A DNA stretch of 64,000 nucleotides from assembly GCF_000319575.2 (NCBI RefSeq), contig NC_021291.1, forward strand, positions 744,001 to 808,000, in the 5' to 3' direction. Source of the DNA: Spiribacter salinus M19-40. GTDB lineage: Bacteria > Pseudomonadota > Gammaproteobacteria > Nitrococcales > Nitrococcaceae. Below the pieces are notes generated by a model, which was given only the letters and a program-made list of their open reading frames with translations, ran no database searches and had not been told where the DNA came from. The position numbers were made by a program, and so were the translations under genes. Below, one piece after another: positions 33,725 through 41,753 of the stretch (the stretch's first letter is position 1; every line of letters begins with the position of its first letter).

Positions 33725-33800
33725 TGGGGTCCTCCCGTGGGCAAGTCCGCGTTATCCTAACGGTTGACGTTTATCCCCTACCAGCAGATACGAGGCAACT

Positions 33801-35054
33801 ATGGCCGATACCGCGAAGCCCTGGGCAACCGCCATGCCCGACGCGCAGTTCCAGCTGATGCACGATATTCTCGCCGCACCGAGCCCGATCGGGCTTGAAG
33901 GGGCGATGACCCACGGCGTGCTCAAGCCCTATTTCGAGCAAATTGCCCCCGATGGCTGGACCGTGCAGACATTCAAGGGCCATGCTGGTGTGGTGCTCGA
34001 TACGCACCCGGGCCGCGATGATCTGTTCACCGTCATGGTGATTGGTCATGCCGACAAGATCCGCATGCAGGTTCGCAGCATCGGCGAGGACGGCAAGATC
34101 TGGATTAACAGTGACTCGTTTCTGCCCACCACCCTGATTGGACACGAGGTCACCCTTTTCAGCGAGGATCCGGACGCCCCGGGCCGTTACCGACGCCTGG
34201 ACGGGGGCACAGTGGAAGCACTGGGCGCCATCCACTTCGCTGATCCGAAACTGCGAAGCGGGGAGAAGGGCGTGCGTAAGGAGCAGCTCTATGTGGAGCT
34301 ACAGCTCCATGGGAAAGACCGCAAAAAGCAGGTGGAGGCGCTGGGGATTCGCCCGGGCGACAGCATCCTGATGAACCGGCCGATTCGCCGAGGGTTCGGG
34401 CCTGATAGCTTTTATGGGGCGTATCTCGACAACGGGCTTGGCTGTTTCGTCGCGGCCGAGTCCGCGCGGCTTGTTGCCGAAGCGGGCGGGGCGAAAAACA
34501 TTCGCATGCTGTTCGCCGCGGCGACCTATGAGGAAATTGGCCGCTTTGGCAGCCGTGTGCTCGTCAGCGAGATGCGACCGGACGCGATCATCGGTGTCGA
34601 TGTGAACCACGACTACAAAGCCGCGCCGGGGATCGGTGACAAACGGATGGCCCCGATCTCCATGGGGGATGGCTTCACCATGAGCGTGGGATCGATCGTG
34701 AGCGAGCAGCTCAATCGTCGCATCGAAGCCGTGGCGCATGAAAAAGCCATCCCGATCCAGCGGGATGTGGTCGGCGCCGACACGGGAACGGACGGTATGG
34801 CCGGCGTGCTTGGTAATGTGGACTGTGCCGCAACGTCCGTGGGCATGCCGATCCGCAATATGCACACGATCTCTGAGAGCGGCTGCACGCGTGACGTGCT
34901 GGCGTGCACACACGCGGTCGCAGAGACCTTGCAGGCACTCGATACGGAAGAGTCGCGGACTGGCCAGCTGGCGGCCGCGTTCTGTGCCGACCACCCCCGC
35001 CTTGATCAGGCGGCAGGCCTTGACCATCGAGGCCTGGGGGACAAGGACGCCTAA
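33801..35054 (+). CDS. M42-family (co-catalytic zinc) aminopeptidase
   Basis: 417 residues. The M42 layout is visible: His83 in VIGHADKI, Asp in YGAYLDNGLG, the Glu-Glu pair in ATYEEIGRFG, DVNHD, and the late His in RNMHTISESG. A tetrahedral TET-like peptidase is likely. The His context (GHAD rather than AHMD) is slightly unusual. Possibly used in intracellular peptide turnover. Stop overlaps the convergent NYN gene by 4 nt. Confidence 0.85.
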   Translation: MADTAKPWATAMPDAQFQLMHDILAAPSPIGLEGAMTHGVLKPYFEQIAPDGWTVQTFKGHAGVVLDTHPGRDDLFTVMVIGHADKIRMQVRSIGEDGKIWINSDSFLPTTLIGHEVTLFSEDPDAPGRYRRLDGGTVEALGAIHFADPKLRSGEKGVRKEQLYVELQLHGKDRKKQVEALGIRPGDSILMNRPIRRGFGPDSFYGAYLDNGLGCFVAAESARLVAEAGGAKNIRMLFAAATYEEIGRFGSRVLVSEMRPDAIIGVDVNHDYKAAPGIGDKRMAPISMGDGFTMSVGSIVSEQLNRRIEAVAHEKAIPIQRDVVGADTGTDGMAGVLGNVDCAATSVGMPIRNMHTISESGCTRDVLACTHAVAETLQALDTEESRTGQLAAAFCADHPRLDQAAGLDHRGLGDKDA

Positions 35055-35653
35055 GCGGGCGCTGCGCCGTCGCCCGTGAGCGTTTTCAGGTGGTCATCGA
35101 TCCAGAGCACCCGGTCAGCCCGGGCCTGTAGGTCGGTGGCCACCCCCGTGCTGAAGACTGCAAGCTCAATGCGCTTGCCATGCTCGGAGAGATGCTCAAC
35201 GGCGTCCATCAGATCGGCGTCGCCGGATGACAGGACCAGGCCGTCATAGCGCTCCTGATGGATGAGCGCGAGCGTAGCCAGGCCGACATCCACGCCCATC
35301 TGACGTTGGTTGAACAGTTGGTGCTGGCCGCTACCGTGTGGGCAGCGGACATCGACCTTCGTGGCACAGTCTGCGCACCAGGCGGCGCGGACGGGCTCGC
35401 TTTTTAGCCCGTAGAGACGAACGATCAGGTTCGGGCCGTGGGGCACGGCGGTTTGAAGCCAGTTATGGAAGCGGTCTCGACCCTCGTTTGGCTCATCCTG
35501 AGCGGAATTGAGAAAGTAGCCGCGCCAGAGTGGGCCCAGCTCTTCTTCGATCAGTGTGCGCAGCCGCAGATAGTCAATCCGGCGCTGGGCACCTAATAGC
35601 GCGAGATTGTTCGCGTGGATGTAGCTTGCATCGATCAGCCAGAGTCGGCGCAT
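35051..35653 (-). CDS. NYN-domain (PIN-like) protein with cysteine cluster
   Basis: 200 residues. PIN-like NYN fold with acidic positions Asp8 (LIDASYIHANN), Asp122 (GVDVGLATLAL) and Asp145/Asp147 (SSGDADLMDAV), as in LabA/DUF88-type proteins and RNases. An insertion at 93-106 carries Cys93-x2-Cys96-x7-Cys104 followed by Pro-His, a likely zinc knuckle. Role in RNA turnover is inferred from the family. Confidence 0.82.
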   Translation of the reverse strand: MRRLWLIDASYIHANNLALLGAQRRIDYLRLRTLIEEELGPLWRGYFLNSAQDEPNEGRDRFHNWLQTAVPHGPNLIVRLYGLKSEPVRAAWCADCATKVDVRCPHGSGQHQLFNQRQMGVDVGLATLALIHQERYDGLVLSSGDADLMDAVEHLSEHGKRIELAVFSTGVATDLQARADRVLWIDDHLKTLTGDGAAPA

Positions 35654-35694
35654 GAAGGTCGTCCAGTCGGGGCAAAGTCCGTTAGGGTAGCGTA

Positions 35695-36951
35695 ATGATG
35701 GAAGTCGAGCACTTGCCCCGGCTCGCCGCCGCGCTGGCCTTGGGGGTGATCGTCGGGCTTGAGCGCGGCTGGCGACTGCGCACGGCCGAGGAGGGCGAGC
35801 GGGTAGCGGGTGTGAGAACCTTCCCGCTGATTGGCCTGGCCGGCGGAGTGACGGGCCTGTTGGCGCTTCGGTTCTCTGATCTGGTGGTTCCTGTGGCGCT
35901 GCTGGGGTTGCTGGCGCTGTTGGTGCTGGGTTATCGCTTCAGCGTCGAGCGCCAGGGTGACTACGGCATCACCACCGAGGTCGCGGCATTCCTTGTGTTT
36001 TTGCTGGGCGTTCTTGCGGGCACCGGGGAGATGCTGCTGGCGATTAGCGGTAGCGTGCTCACCGCCATGCTGCTCGGTTTCAAGCCGAGTTTGCATCACC
36101 TGCTTACCCGAATAGACGGGCCCGAGCTCAGGGCGATTCTGCAACTCACGCTGATCAGCGCGGTGATTCTGCCCTTGCTGCCGCGCAGCGGTTTTGGGCC
36201 ATGGGATGTGCTTAACCCCTACGAGCTCTGGCTGATGGTCGTCCTGATCAGCGCCATTGGGTTCGCCGGGCATTTCGCGGTGCGACTGGCCGGACCGCAG
36301 CGCGGTGTGTTGCTTACGGGCCTGTTCGCCGGCTTGGCCTCATCCACTGCGCTGACCCTCACCCTGTCCCGAGCGGCGCGCGAGCAACGCGCCCTGCAGC
36401 CAGTGTTCGCCGCGGCGATTATCACCGCCAGTACCACCATGTTCCCTCGCATGCTGTTACTGGTCGGCGCGGTGGCACCGGACATGTTGCCCGGTCTGTA
36501 TTTGCCCATCGCGCTGCTCACCGCCATGGGTTTTCTGGCTAGCCTAGTACTGATCTGGTTAGCGCGTGGTGTTGCGGGAAACGCCATTAACCCGCCCATG
36601 CAGCAGCCCTTCGAATTGACCACGGCCCTGCAGTTTGCCGTGCTGCTTGCCGTGGTTATGGTTGGCGCTGAAGCGCTTCGCCAGTATGCCGGCGAGGCCG
36701 GTATCTATACGATTGCCCTGGTATCCGGGCTGACGGACGTCGATGCCATTACCTTGTCTTTAACGCGGATGACCGAGGATCGATTGGCACTGGGTATTGC
36801 CCAGCAGGGCGTGATTCTGGCGGCGCTGGCTAATACGGCGGTCAAATTGGGGCTTGGGGTTGTGATTGGCGGGCGATCGATGGTCTGGCGCCTGCTGCCA
36901 GGCCTGGGTGTCGTGATTCTGGCGGGTGTGTTTTGGCTGATCACGGGATAG
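35695..36951 (+). CDS. MgtC/SapB-DUF4010 membrane protein
   Basis: 418 residues with about 11-12 hydrophobic helices. N-terminal MgtC/SapB-like part (LALGVIVGLERGWRLR, GVRTFPLIGLAGGV) followed by a DUF4010 half (TALQFAVLLAVVMVGAEALR, ALVSGLTDVDAITLSLTRM). Members are inner-membrane proteins of uncertain function. Two adjacent ATGs (35695, 35698); the first is used. Followed by an FkbM methyltransferase gene after 6 nt. Confidence 0.85.
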   Translation: MMEVEHLPRLAAALALGVIVGLERGWRLRTAEEGERVAGVRTFPLIGLAGGVTGLLALRFSDLVVPVALLGLLALLVLGYRFSVERQGDYGITTEVAAFLVFLLGVLAGTGEMLLAISGSVLTAMLLGFKPSLHHLLTRIDGPELRAILQLTLISAVILPLLPRSGFGPWDVLNPYELWLMVVLISAIGFAGHFAVRLAGPQRGVLLTGLFAGLASSTALTLTLSRAAREQRALQPVFAAAIITASTTMFPRMLLLVGAVAPDMLPGLYLPIALLTAMGFLASLVLIWLARGVAGNAINPPMQQPFELTTALQFAVLLAVVMVGAEALRQYAGEAGIYTIALVSGLTDVDAITLSLTRMTEDRLALGIAQQGVILAALANTAVKLGLGVVIGGRSMVWRLLPGLGVVILAGVFWLITG

Positions 36952-36957
36952 TGCTCG

Positions 36958-37722
36958 ATGAGACAACGAGTTGACGGGATAAGAGGGTTCCTGCGCTCCC
37001 TGCTCATCTACGCCGGGCCATGGCGTCAGCCCGGCCTGCGCAGACTGTACGCGCCGTTAGTCAGGCCCGGCATGACCGTGTTCGATATTGGTGCCCATCT
37101 GGGTGATCGTACGCAGGCGTTCGCTGGACTGGGTGCCGCTGTGATTGCGCTTGAGCCGCAACCCCAGTTGCAGCGCTATCTGGCCTGGCGGGTTCGGGGG
37201 CTTTCTGCCGTCACGGTGCTCGGACAGGCGGTGGGTGCCAGTCCAGGCCACGCTTCACTGGCGATGAGTCCGCGACATCCCACGCTGGCCACATTGTCAT
37301 CGGCCTGGCGCCGCGACATCGGAGGGCGCAATGCGGCATTTGCTCAAGTGAACTGGGAGGCGTCGATCGACGTAGAGGTCACCACGCTCGACGCGCTGAT
37401 TGCGCGCTTCGGTATCCCGGGTTTTTGCAAGATTGATGTTGAGGGGCATGAAGCGGCGATCCTGGAAGGCCTGTCGCAGCCCTTGCCGGCGCTCTCCCTG
37501 GAATTCGTGGCGGGTGGCGAGGCCATCGCTGAGCGCTGTCTCGCGCGGCTGAATGCGCTTGGTGACTACGAGTTCAATGTGGTGGCGGGCGAGGCAAGAC
37601 GCTTTGAGTGGCATCAATGGATGGGCCCTGCAGCGGTTCAGGCCTGGATCAGGCAGAATGCGAACCGTGTGGGCTCAGGTGATCTGTATGCCCGACTAAT
37701 CGATGGGGAGCCAATCGAGTGA
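36958..37722 (+). CDS. FkbM family methyltransferase
   Basis: 254 residues. SAM-binding VFDIGAHLGDRTQAFAG, acidic IALEPQPQ loop, TLDALIARFGIPGFCKIDVEGHE, the typical FkbM signature. FkbM-type enzymes usually O-methylate polyketides, sugars or lipids; the substrate here is unknown. The stop overlaps the GTG of the next small gene. Confidence 0.88.
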   Translation: MRQRVDGIRGFLRSLLIYAGPWRQPGLRRLYAPLVRPGMTVFDIGAHLGDRTQAFAGLGAAVIALEPQPQLQRYLAWRVRGLSAVTVLGQAVGASPGHASLAMSPRHPTLATLSSAWRRDIGGRNAAFAQVNWEASIDVEVTTLDALIARFGIPGFCKIDVEGHEAAILEGLSQPLPALSLEFVAGGEAIAERCLARLNALGDYEFNVVAGEARRFEWHQWMGPAAVQAWIRQNANRVGSGDLYARLIDGEPIE

Positions 37723-37925
37723 TCCGACAGATTTTGCTGACCTTGGTCGTCGCGCTGGTTGTGTTCCTCGTCGTCCAGGCACGACGCCGTTCCAGTCGTG
37801 TCGCGCGTGAAGACCACTCAACAGATCCCCGCTTTACCCCCCAGGCCATCGCCGGGTGGGTATTACTCGCTGTCATGATCGGCGCGGCGATCGGTGTCGC
37901 CTTTTTGCACAATGGAAGCCTCTAG
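37719..37925 (+). CDS. Small two-helix membrane protein
   Basis: 68 residues with two hydrophobic segments (ILLTLVVALVVFLVVQ and GWVLLAVMIGAAIGVAFL) joined by a charged loop. GTG 37719 overlaps the FkbM stop (GTGA) and has GGGGAG upstream, supporting coupled translation. No family recognised. Stop overlaps the convergent DUF3581 gene by 4 nt. Confidence 0.7.
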   Translation: MIRQILLTLVVALVVFLVVQARRRSSRVAREDHSTDPRFTPQAIAGWVLLAVMIGAAIGVAFLHNGSL

Positions 37926-38656
37926 ACGCCGGCAGCGGCTCGGCGCGCTTGGTAGCGCTGAACCACGGCGCCCATGTCCGCACTGCTGTAAGCCCTCAGG
38001 CCACTGACCACCATTTTCTTCCAGCACCGACCGATCTGCTGCCCGTCTTCAAGAATATCGAAATCAAACCGCGCATCCCCGCGTTTGCCGCTCACTTCGA
38101 GGTGGGTCTGTGTAAGGCTGAGCGACGGGGGGGCGGTCAGCGGTCTGTCAAAAGCCAGCGCCATGCTGTCATAGACCACCAGAGGCCGATCAGGATTGAA
38201 CATCACCTGATGGGCTTCGAGCAGTGGTTGCAGCAGATCGGGGAAGGTCTGACCCGAGCAGGCGACATAGGCTTCGATAACCCCCCGTTGTACGGCTGGC
38301 GGTGCCGGCATGCGCGGGCCGAACTCGACGCCGACGTAATCCCGGCCAGCTGCGTCCGCAATGCTGAAAGCGGTCTCCGGGGCGGTTGGGAACCGCAAAG
38401 GCGTATCCGCCCTGAGCATTCCCCGAAAGGTGAGCGTCATGTGGCGGGCCAGTCCGTAGTGCTCGACAATCAGGGCAAAGAGCAAATCACCCGGAACGCA
38501 AAATCGCGGCGCGTCGACATCGTGGATCGGGTTGTGATCGCCCGCGATGTCCTTAGCAAACCCGCTCCCCTGCTGCGCCGAGACCACTACTGTGTCTTGT
38601 TCACAGCGATAATACGGAGCGAGCAGTGCGGCAGGCGAGTCCTCTGTCGAGGTCAT
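37922..38656 (-). CDS. DUF3581 family protein (hotdog/MaoC-like)
   Basis: 244 residues from ATG 38656. The early SGFAKDIAGDHNPIHD motif is the MaoC/hotdog hydratase-like signature found in DUF3581 proteins. Catalytic Asp and His are present in this motif, but the substrate is unknown; lipid or acyl-CoA chemistry is plausible. Twenty nt after the HhH-protein gene on the same strand. Confidence 0.75.
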   Translation of the reverse strand: MTSTEDSPAALLAPYYRCEQDTVVVSAQQGSGFAKDIAGDHNPIHDVDAPRFCVPGDLLFALIVEHYGLARHMTLTFRGMLRADTPLRFPTAPETAFSIADAAGRDYVGVEFGPRMPAPPAVQRGVIEAYVACSGQTFPDLLQPLLEAHQVMFNPDRPLVVYDSMALAFDRPLTAPPSLSLTQTHLEVSGKRGDARFDFDILEDGQQIGRCWKKMVVSGLRAYSSADMGAVVQRYQARRAAAGV

Positions 38657-38676
38657 CAATGCTGACTTCCGGACAC

Positions 38677-39027
38677 TTATGCCTGCCCCGCTGCCTGGAT
38701 CCACTCCACAACCCGATTACGCGAAACGACAGCGCCACCGGCTTTGAGCTGCTCAGTCAGCCGATCGGCATCAGCAGCCGCCAATTGTGCGGGCGAGGTC
38801 ACGCCGAGCTTTTCCAGGCGCTTTTGCATGGCTGGGCCGATGCCCTTGATACCGGTGAGGTCAGTGCCGCTCGACTGGGGTGTTGGTGACGGACTGGCCT
38901 TGGGCTGGGCTGGCGCCTCAGGGCGACTCGCTGGCGCTGACGGGCTGGCCGTCTCGCCATTGTTTCGGTTACTGGGCAGCCACCACAGGGCCATGTCCAT
39001 CCAGCGTCGCATCAGATCATTCCACAT
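38677..39027 (-). CDS. Helix-hairpin-helix domain protein
   Basis: 116 residues from ATG 39027, with AAGGAGAG 6 nt upstream; longer starts lack a site. N-terminal amphipathic/Trp-rich helix (MWNDLMRRWMDMALWWLP), a Ser/Pro/Ala linker, then an HhH (DUF4332-like) domain with LTGIKGIGPAMQKRLEKLGV. Such domains bind nucleic acid non-specifically or mediate protein contacts. Function unknown. Confidence 0.75.
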   Translation of the reverse strand: MWNDLMRRWMDMALWWLPSNRNNGETASPSAPASRPEAPAQPKASPSPTPQSSGTDLTGIKGIGPAMQKRLEKLGVTSPAQLAAADADRLTEQLKAGGAVVSRNRVVEWIQAAGQA

Positions 39028-39058
39028 CGCGTTCTCTCCTTTGTTGCTTTGGGGAAGT

Positions 39059-40255
39059 TCAATTCTGAGTGAGTGTCTCGTCGATTTCAGCCAGAGTGTC
39101 CGGATTCGGGTGGCCATCAGCAACTAATCCGGCGTCTCGCTGAAAGGCTCGCAGCGCCGAGCGGGTGGCCGGCCCCATCCGGCCATCCGGCGATCCGGCA
39201 TCATACCCACGCTGGTTGAGTGCCGTCTGCATGGCCTCGATCGTTTTGATCGCCAAAGGCGGCTCATCGGGTGGGGCACGGTCGAGACCGGGCGCACCGA
39301 TCAGGCGGTCAGCAAGGTGTCCGACGGACAAGGCATAAAAGCGGGACGGATTCCAGCGCATGATCACATCAAAATTCTCGTAAACGAGGAACGCAGGGCC
39401 TTGCGCGCCCGCGGGCACCAGCAGTGTTGCGTTGAGGTCAGCATTGGGTAGGACACTCCCGTTGGTGCCCTGTATGCCGCGCTCCGCCCAGTCACGTAGG
39501 CTCGCCTCGGTTTCCGCCAGGCTGTAATCAAAGTCTTGAGGGAGGCGAACCTCCCGGCCCCAGCGCTCACCCGCCTGCCACCCCCGTGCGGCCAGAAAAG
39601 CGCCGGCGGACTCTGCGGCATCGGCAAAGCTCTCCCAAAGGTCAGCGCGCCCGTCCCCGTCCGCATCAACGGCGTGGTCCCGGTAGACGCTCGGCAGGAA
39701 CTGGAAGTTGCCCAGGGCCCCGGCCCAAGAGCCCCGCAGGCGATCAGCCTCGACCGTCCCGTTATCAACAAGCTGCATCGCGGCAATCAGTTCATCGCGA
39801 AAAAAGGCGCCGCGGCGGCGATCACAGGCCAGTGTTGCCAATGACCGAATGGTTGGCATATCCCCGACGTACTGACCGTAATGCGTCTCGAGGCCCCAGA
39901 AGGCCACGATGTAGCGCCCGGGCACCCCATAGCGCTCGCGGATGCGCTCGAGTTGCGCCTCATGCTCGGCAAGCAGGGCACGGCCTTGCTCGATACGCGT
40001 TTGGGTCACGCGCTGGTCGAGGTAGCCTTTCAGCGTGCTGGTGAACTCGGGCTGATTGCGGTCGAGTTCAATGACTCGATCACTGGGTTCAACGCCGGTA
40101 AGCAGCTGATCGGCCACCTCACGGCTGACGCCTTCGTCTGTGGCATCTGAGTGAAGGTCCGACAGGCATGCCGAGAAGTCGGCCTGCACCGACGCGGTGG
40201 CCAGCAAGCCAGTTAAGATTGCGCCCTTCGCCAGACGATTGAACCGCGCTGTCAT
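39059..40255 (-). CDS. Lytic murein transglycosylase (MltB family) with peptidoglycan-binding domain
   Basis: 398 residues from ATG 40255. Signal peptide (AILTGLLATASVQA), MltB-type catalytic domain with Glu123 in FWGLETHYGQ and GALGNFQFLPSVYRDHAVDADGDG, and a C-terminal PG_binding_1 domain (MQTALNQRGYDAGSPDGRMG). It cleaves peptidoglycan glycan strands with formation of anhydro-muramic ends. The soluble form with the PG-binding tail is the SltB/MltB2 type. Confidence 0.9.
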   Translation of the reverse strand: MTARFNRLAKGAILTGLLATASVQADFSACLSDLHSDATDEGVSREVADQLLTGVEPSDRVIELDRNQPEFTSTLKGYLDQRVTQTRIEQGRALLAEHEAQLERIRERYGVPGRYIVAFWGLETHYGQYVGDMPTIRSLATLACDRRRGAFFRDELIAAMQLVDNGTVEADRLRGSWAGALGNFQFLPSVYRDHAVDADGDGRADLWESFADAAESAGAFLAARGWQAGERWGREVRLPQDFDYSLAETEASLRDWAERGIQGTNGSVLPNADLNATLLVPAGAQGPAFLVYENFDVIMRWNPSRFYALSVGHLADRLIGAPGLDRAPPDEPPLAIKTIEAMQTALNQRGYDAGSPDGRMGPATRSALRAFQRDAGLVADGHPNPDTLAEIDETLTQN

Positions 40256-40299
40256 TGCACCCACCCCTCGAGCCCGTTGGGCCCTTCGTCGATGATATA

Positions 40300-40315
40300 T
40301 TGCAGCATAGTGCAA
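40300..40315. promoter_or_regulatory. Palindrome TTGCA-N6-TGCAA between mltB-like and fxsA genes
   Basis: An inverted repeat in the 79-nt divergent gap. It resembles the TTGCA-N-TGCAA site in front of the phasin gene. It could be a common operator, for example for a PhaR-type repressor (inference only). Confidence 0.35.
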
Positions 40316-40334
40316 ACCGGCGACCGGAGTCATT

Positions 40335-40802
40335 GTGCCGATCCTGCTTATATTGTTCATTTTCATCCCGCTTGGCGAGATTTTTCTACTGATCGAAATC
40401 GGTCAGGTGATTGGGGCCTTAGCCACCATCGCGCTGTGTCTGCTTACCGCCGGGCTAGGCGCGGCCTTGTTGCGGCAACAAGGCCTGCAAACGCTGGCCC
40501 GCGCGCGGCAGAACCTTGACCGTGGCATGGCGCCCGCCATGGAGCTGCTCGAGGGTGTGGCCTTGCTGGTGGGCGGGGCGCTGTTGCTGACGCCCGGGTT
40601 TGTCACTGACAGCCTTGGCCTGATTTGTCTCGTGCCGCCGACGCGCCATGCGCTTGTGCGCCTGGCGCTCGCCCGGCTCGAGGTCCAGTACGGCCCGGCG
40701 GGTCCGCCACCGGGAGCGCATAACTCATCGCGGGGGCATACCCCAGACGTGATCGAGGGCGAATTCGAGCGCCGGGATGACGATCATCCCGATCAGCGCT
40801 AA
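40335..40802 (+). CDS. fxsA: FxsA family membrane protein
   Basis: 155 residues. Typical FxsA: two to three N-terminal helices (ILLILFIFIPLGEIFLLIEIG, ALLLTPGFVTDSLG with the conserved TPGFVTD motif) and a charged C-terminal tail. FxsA family members suppress exclusion of phage T7 by F plasmid. Start is GTG with GGAG 5 nt upstream. The usual groES/groEL neighbours are not here. Confidence 0.9.
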   Translation: MPILLILFIFIPLGEIFLLIEIGQVIGALATIALCLLTAGLGAALLRQQGLQTLARARQNLDRGMAPAMELLEGVALLVGGALLLTPGFVTDSLGLICLVPPTRHALVRLALARLEVQYGPAGPPPGAHNSSRGHTPDVIEGEFERRDDDHPDQR

Positions 40803-40829
40803 TCCAGAGAGCCTGCCCTGATCGCTATC

Positions 40830-41753
40830 GTGCAGATCCTCGCGCCCGTCGTGCTCATTATCACGATGGGCTGGGCGCTGGTTCGCACCGGCTTCCTGTC
40901 AACCCCAGCGGTGGGAGAGCTCAATCGCCTAACATACTGGGTCGGTCTACCGGCGCTGCTCATTCAGCGTATTGGGACCGCAGCCCCAGATTTCGGCCGT
41001 GTTGGCGACATGCTTTCTGTTCTGCTGCTTGCGACAGGCGTGAGTGTGCTTGTTGCGGCATTCGTTGCTCGCCTTTGGCGGTTGCCGGGGCGTTCGTTCG
41101 TGACCTTTGTCCATGGCGCTTATCGCGGCAACCTCACTTTTGTCGGCTTACCCGTTGTGATCTATGCCTTCGCAGGCAGCCCTGAGGCATCGACCTATGA
41201 AGCAGTCGCATTGGTCGCCTTTGTGCCGTTGGTGGTCATCTACAACATCGTCGCTGTGACCGTTATGCAGTTGCCAGGGCGTCAGGCGCCAATGGTGGCT
41301 TTATCTCGTGTGGCCAGGGGCGTCGGAACTAACCCGATTTTATTGGGGACCCTACTGGGGGTCTTGCTTGCGCTCTCCCCGTTGGCCCTGCCATTGGCAG
41401 CAGACCGGACGTTGGCAGCTGTCGGGCAAATGGCCCTTCCTCTTGCCTTGATTGGCATTGGCGCAGGCCTTTATGCAACTCGGATCCGGGGTCGAGTGCG
41501 ATGGGCGGTTGGCGCCGCGGCACTCAAAACAACAGTCGGTCCATTGGCTGGGCTGTTTTTTGGCGTTACTTTCGGCTTGAGTACGGATGAGTTACGGCTT
41601 GCATTAGTCTTTCTGGCTTGTCCAACGGCCTCGGCAGCCTATGTGCTCGTCCAGCAAATGGATGGAGATACCGCACTGGTCGCGAGCACAATTGTGCTCA
41701 GTCACCTGTTCGCATTGCCCGTGATGTTGCTTGTGCTGGCATTAACCGCCTGA
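40830..41753 (+). CDS. AEC family auxin-efflux-like transporter
   Basis: 307 residues, ten predicted hydrophobic helices in two five-helix halves, starting LAPVVLIITMGWALVRTGFL. The FHGAYRGNLTFVGLPV-like segment and CPTASAAYVLVQQM motif fit the AEC family, which exports small organic acids. Start is GTG. Its 3' end overlaps the convergent RND transporter gene by 52 nt. Confidence 0.88.
   Translation: MQILAPVVLIITMGWALVRTGFLSTPAVGELNRLTYWVGLPALLIQRIGTAAPDFGRVGDMLSVLLLATGVSVLVAAFVARLWRLPGRSFVTFVHGAYRGNLTFVGLPVVIYAFAGSPEASTYEAVALVAFVPLVVIYNIVAVTVMQLPGRQAPMVALSRVARGVGTNPILLGTLLGVLLALSPLALPLAADRTLAAVGQMALPLALIGIGAGLYATRIRGRVRWAVGAAALKTTVGPLAGLFFGVTFGLSTDELRLALVFLACPTASAAYVLVQQMDGDTALVASTIVLSHLFALPVMLLVLALTA

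Noticed and set aside
35635-36273. 212-residue minus-strand frame
   Set aside because: Gln/His/Arg-rich antisense of the DUF4010 gene.
37856-38665. 269-residue plus-strand frame
   Set aside because: Antisense to the DUF3581 gene, which has a recognisable hotdog motif.
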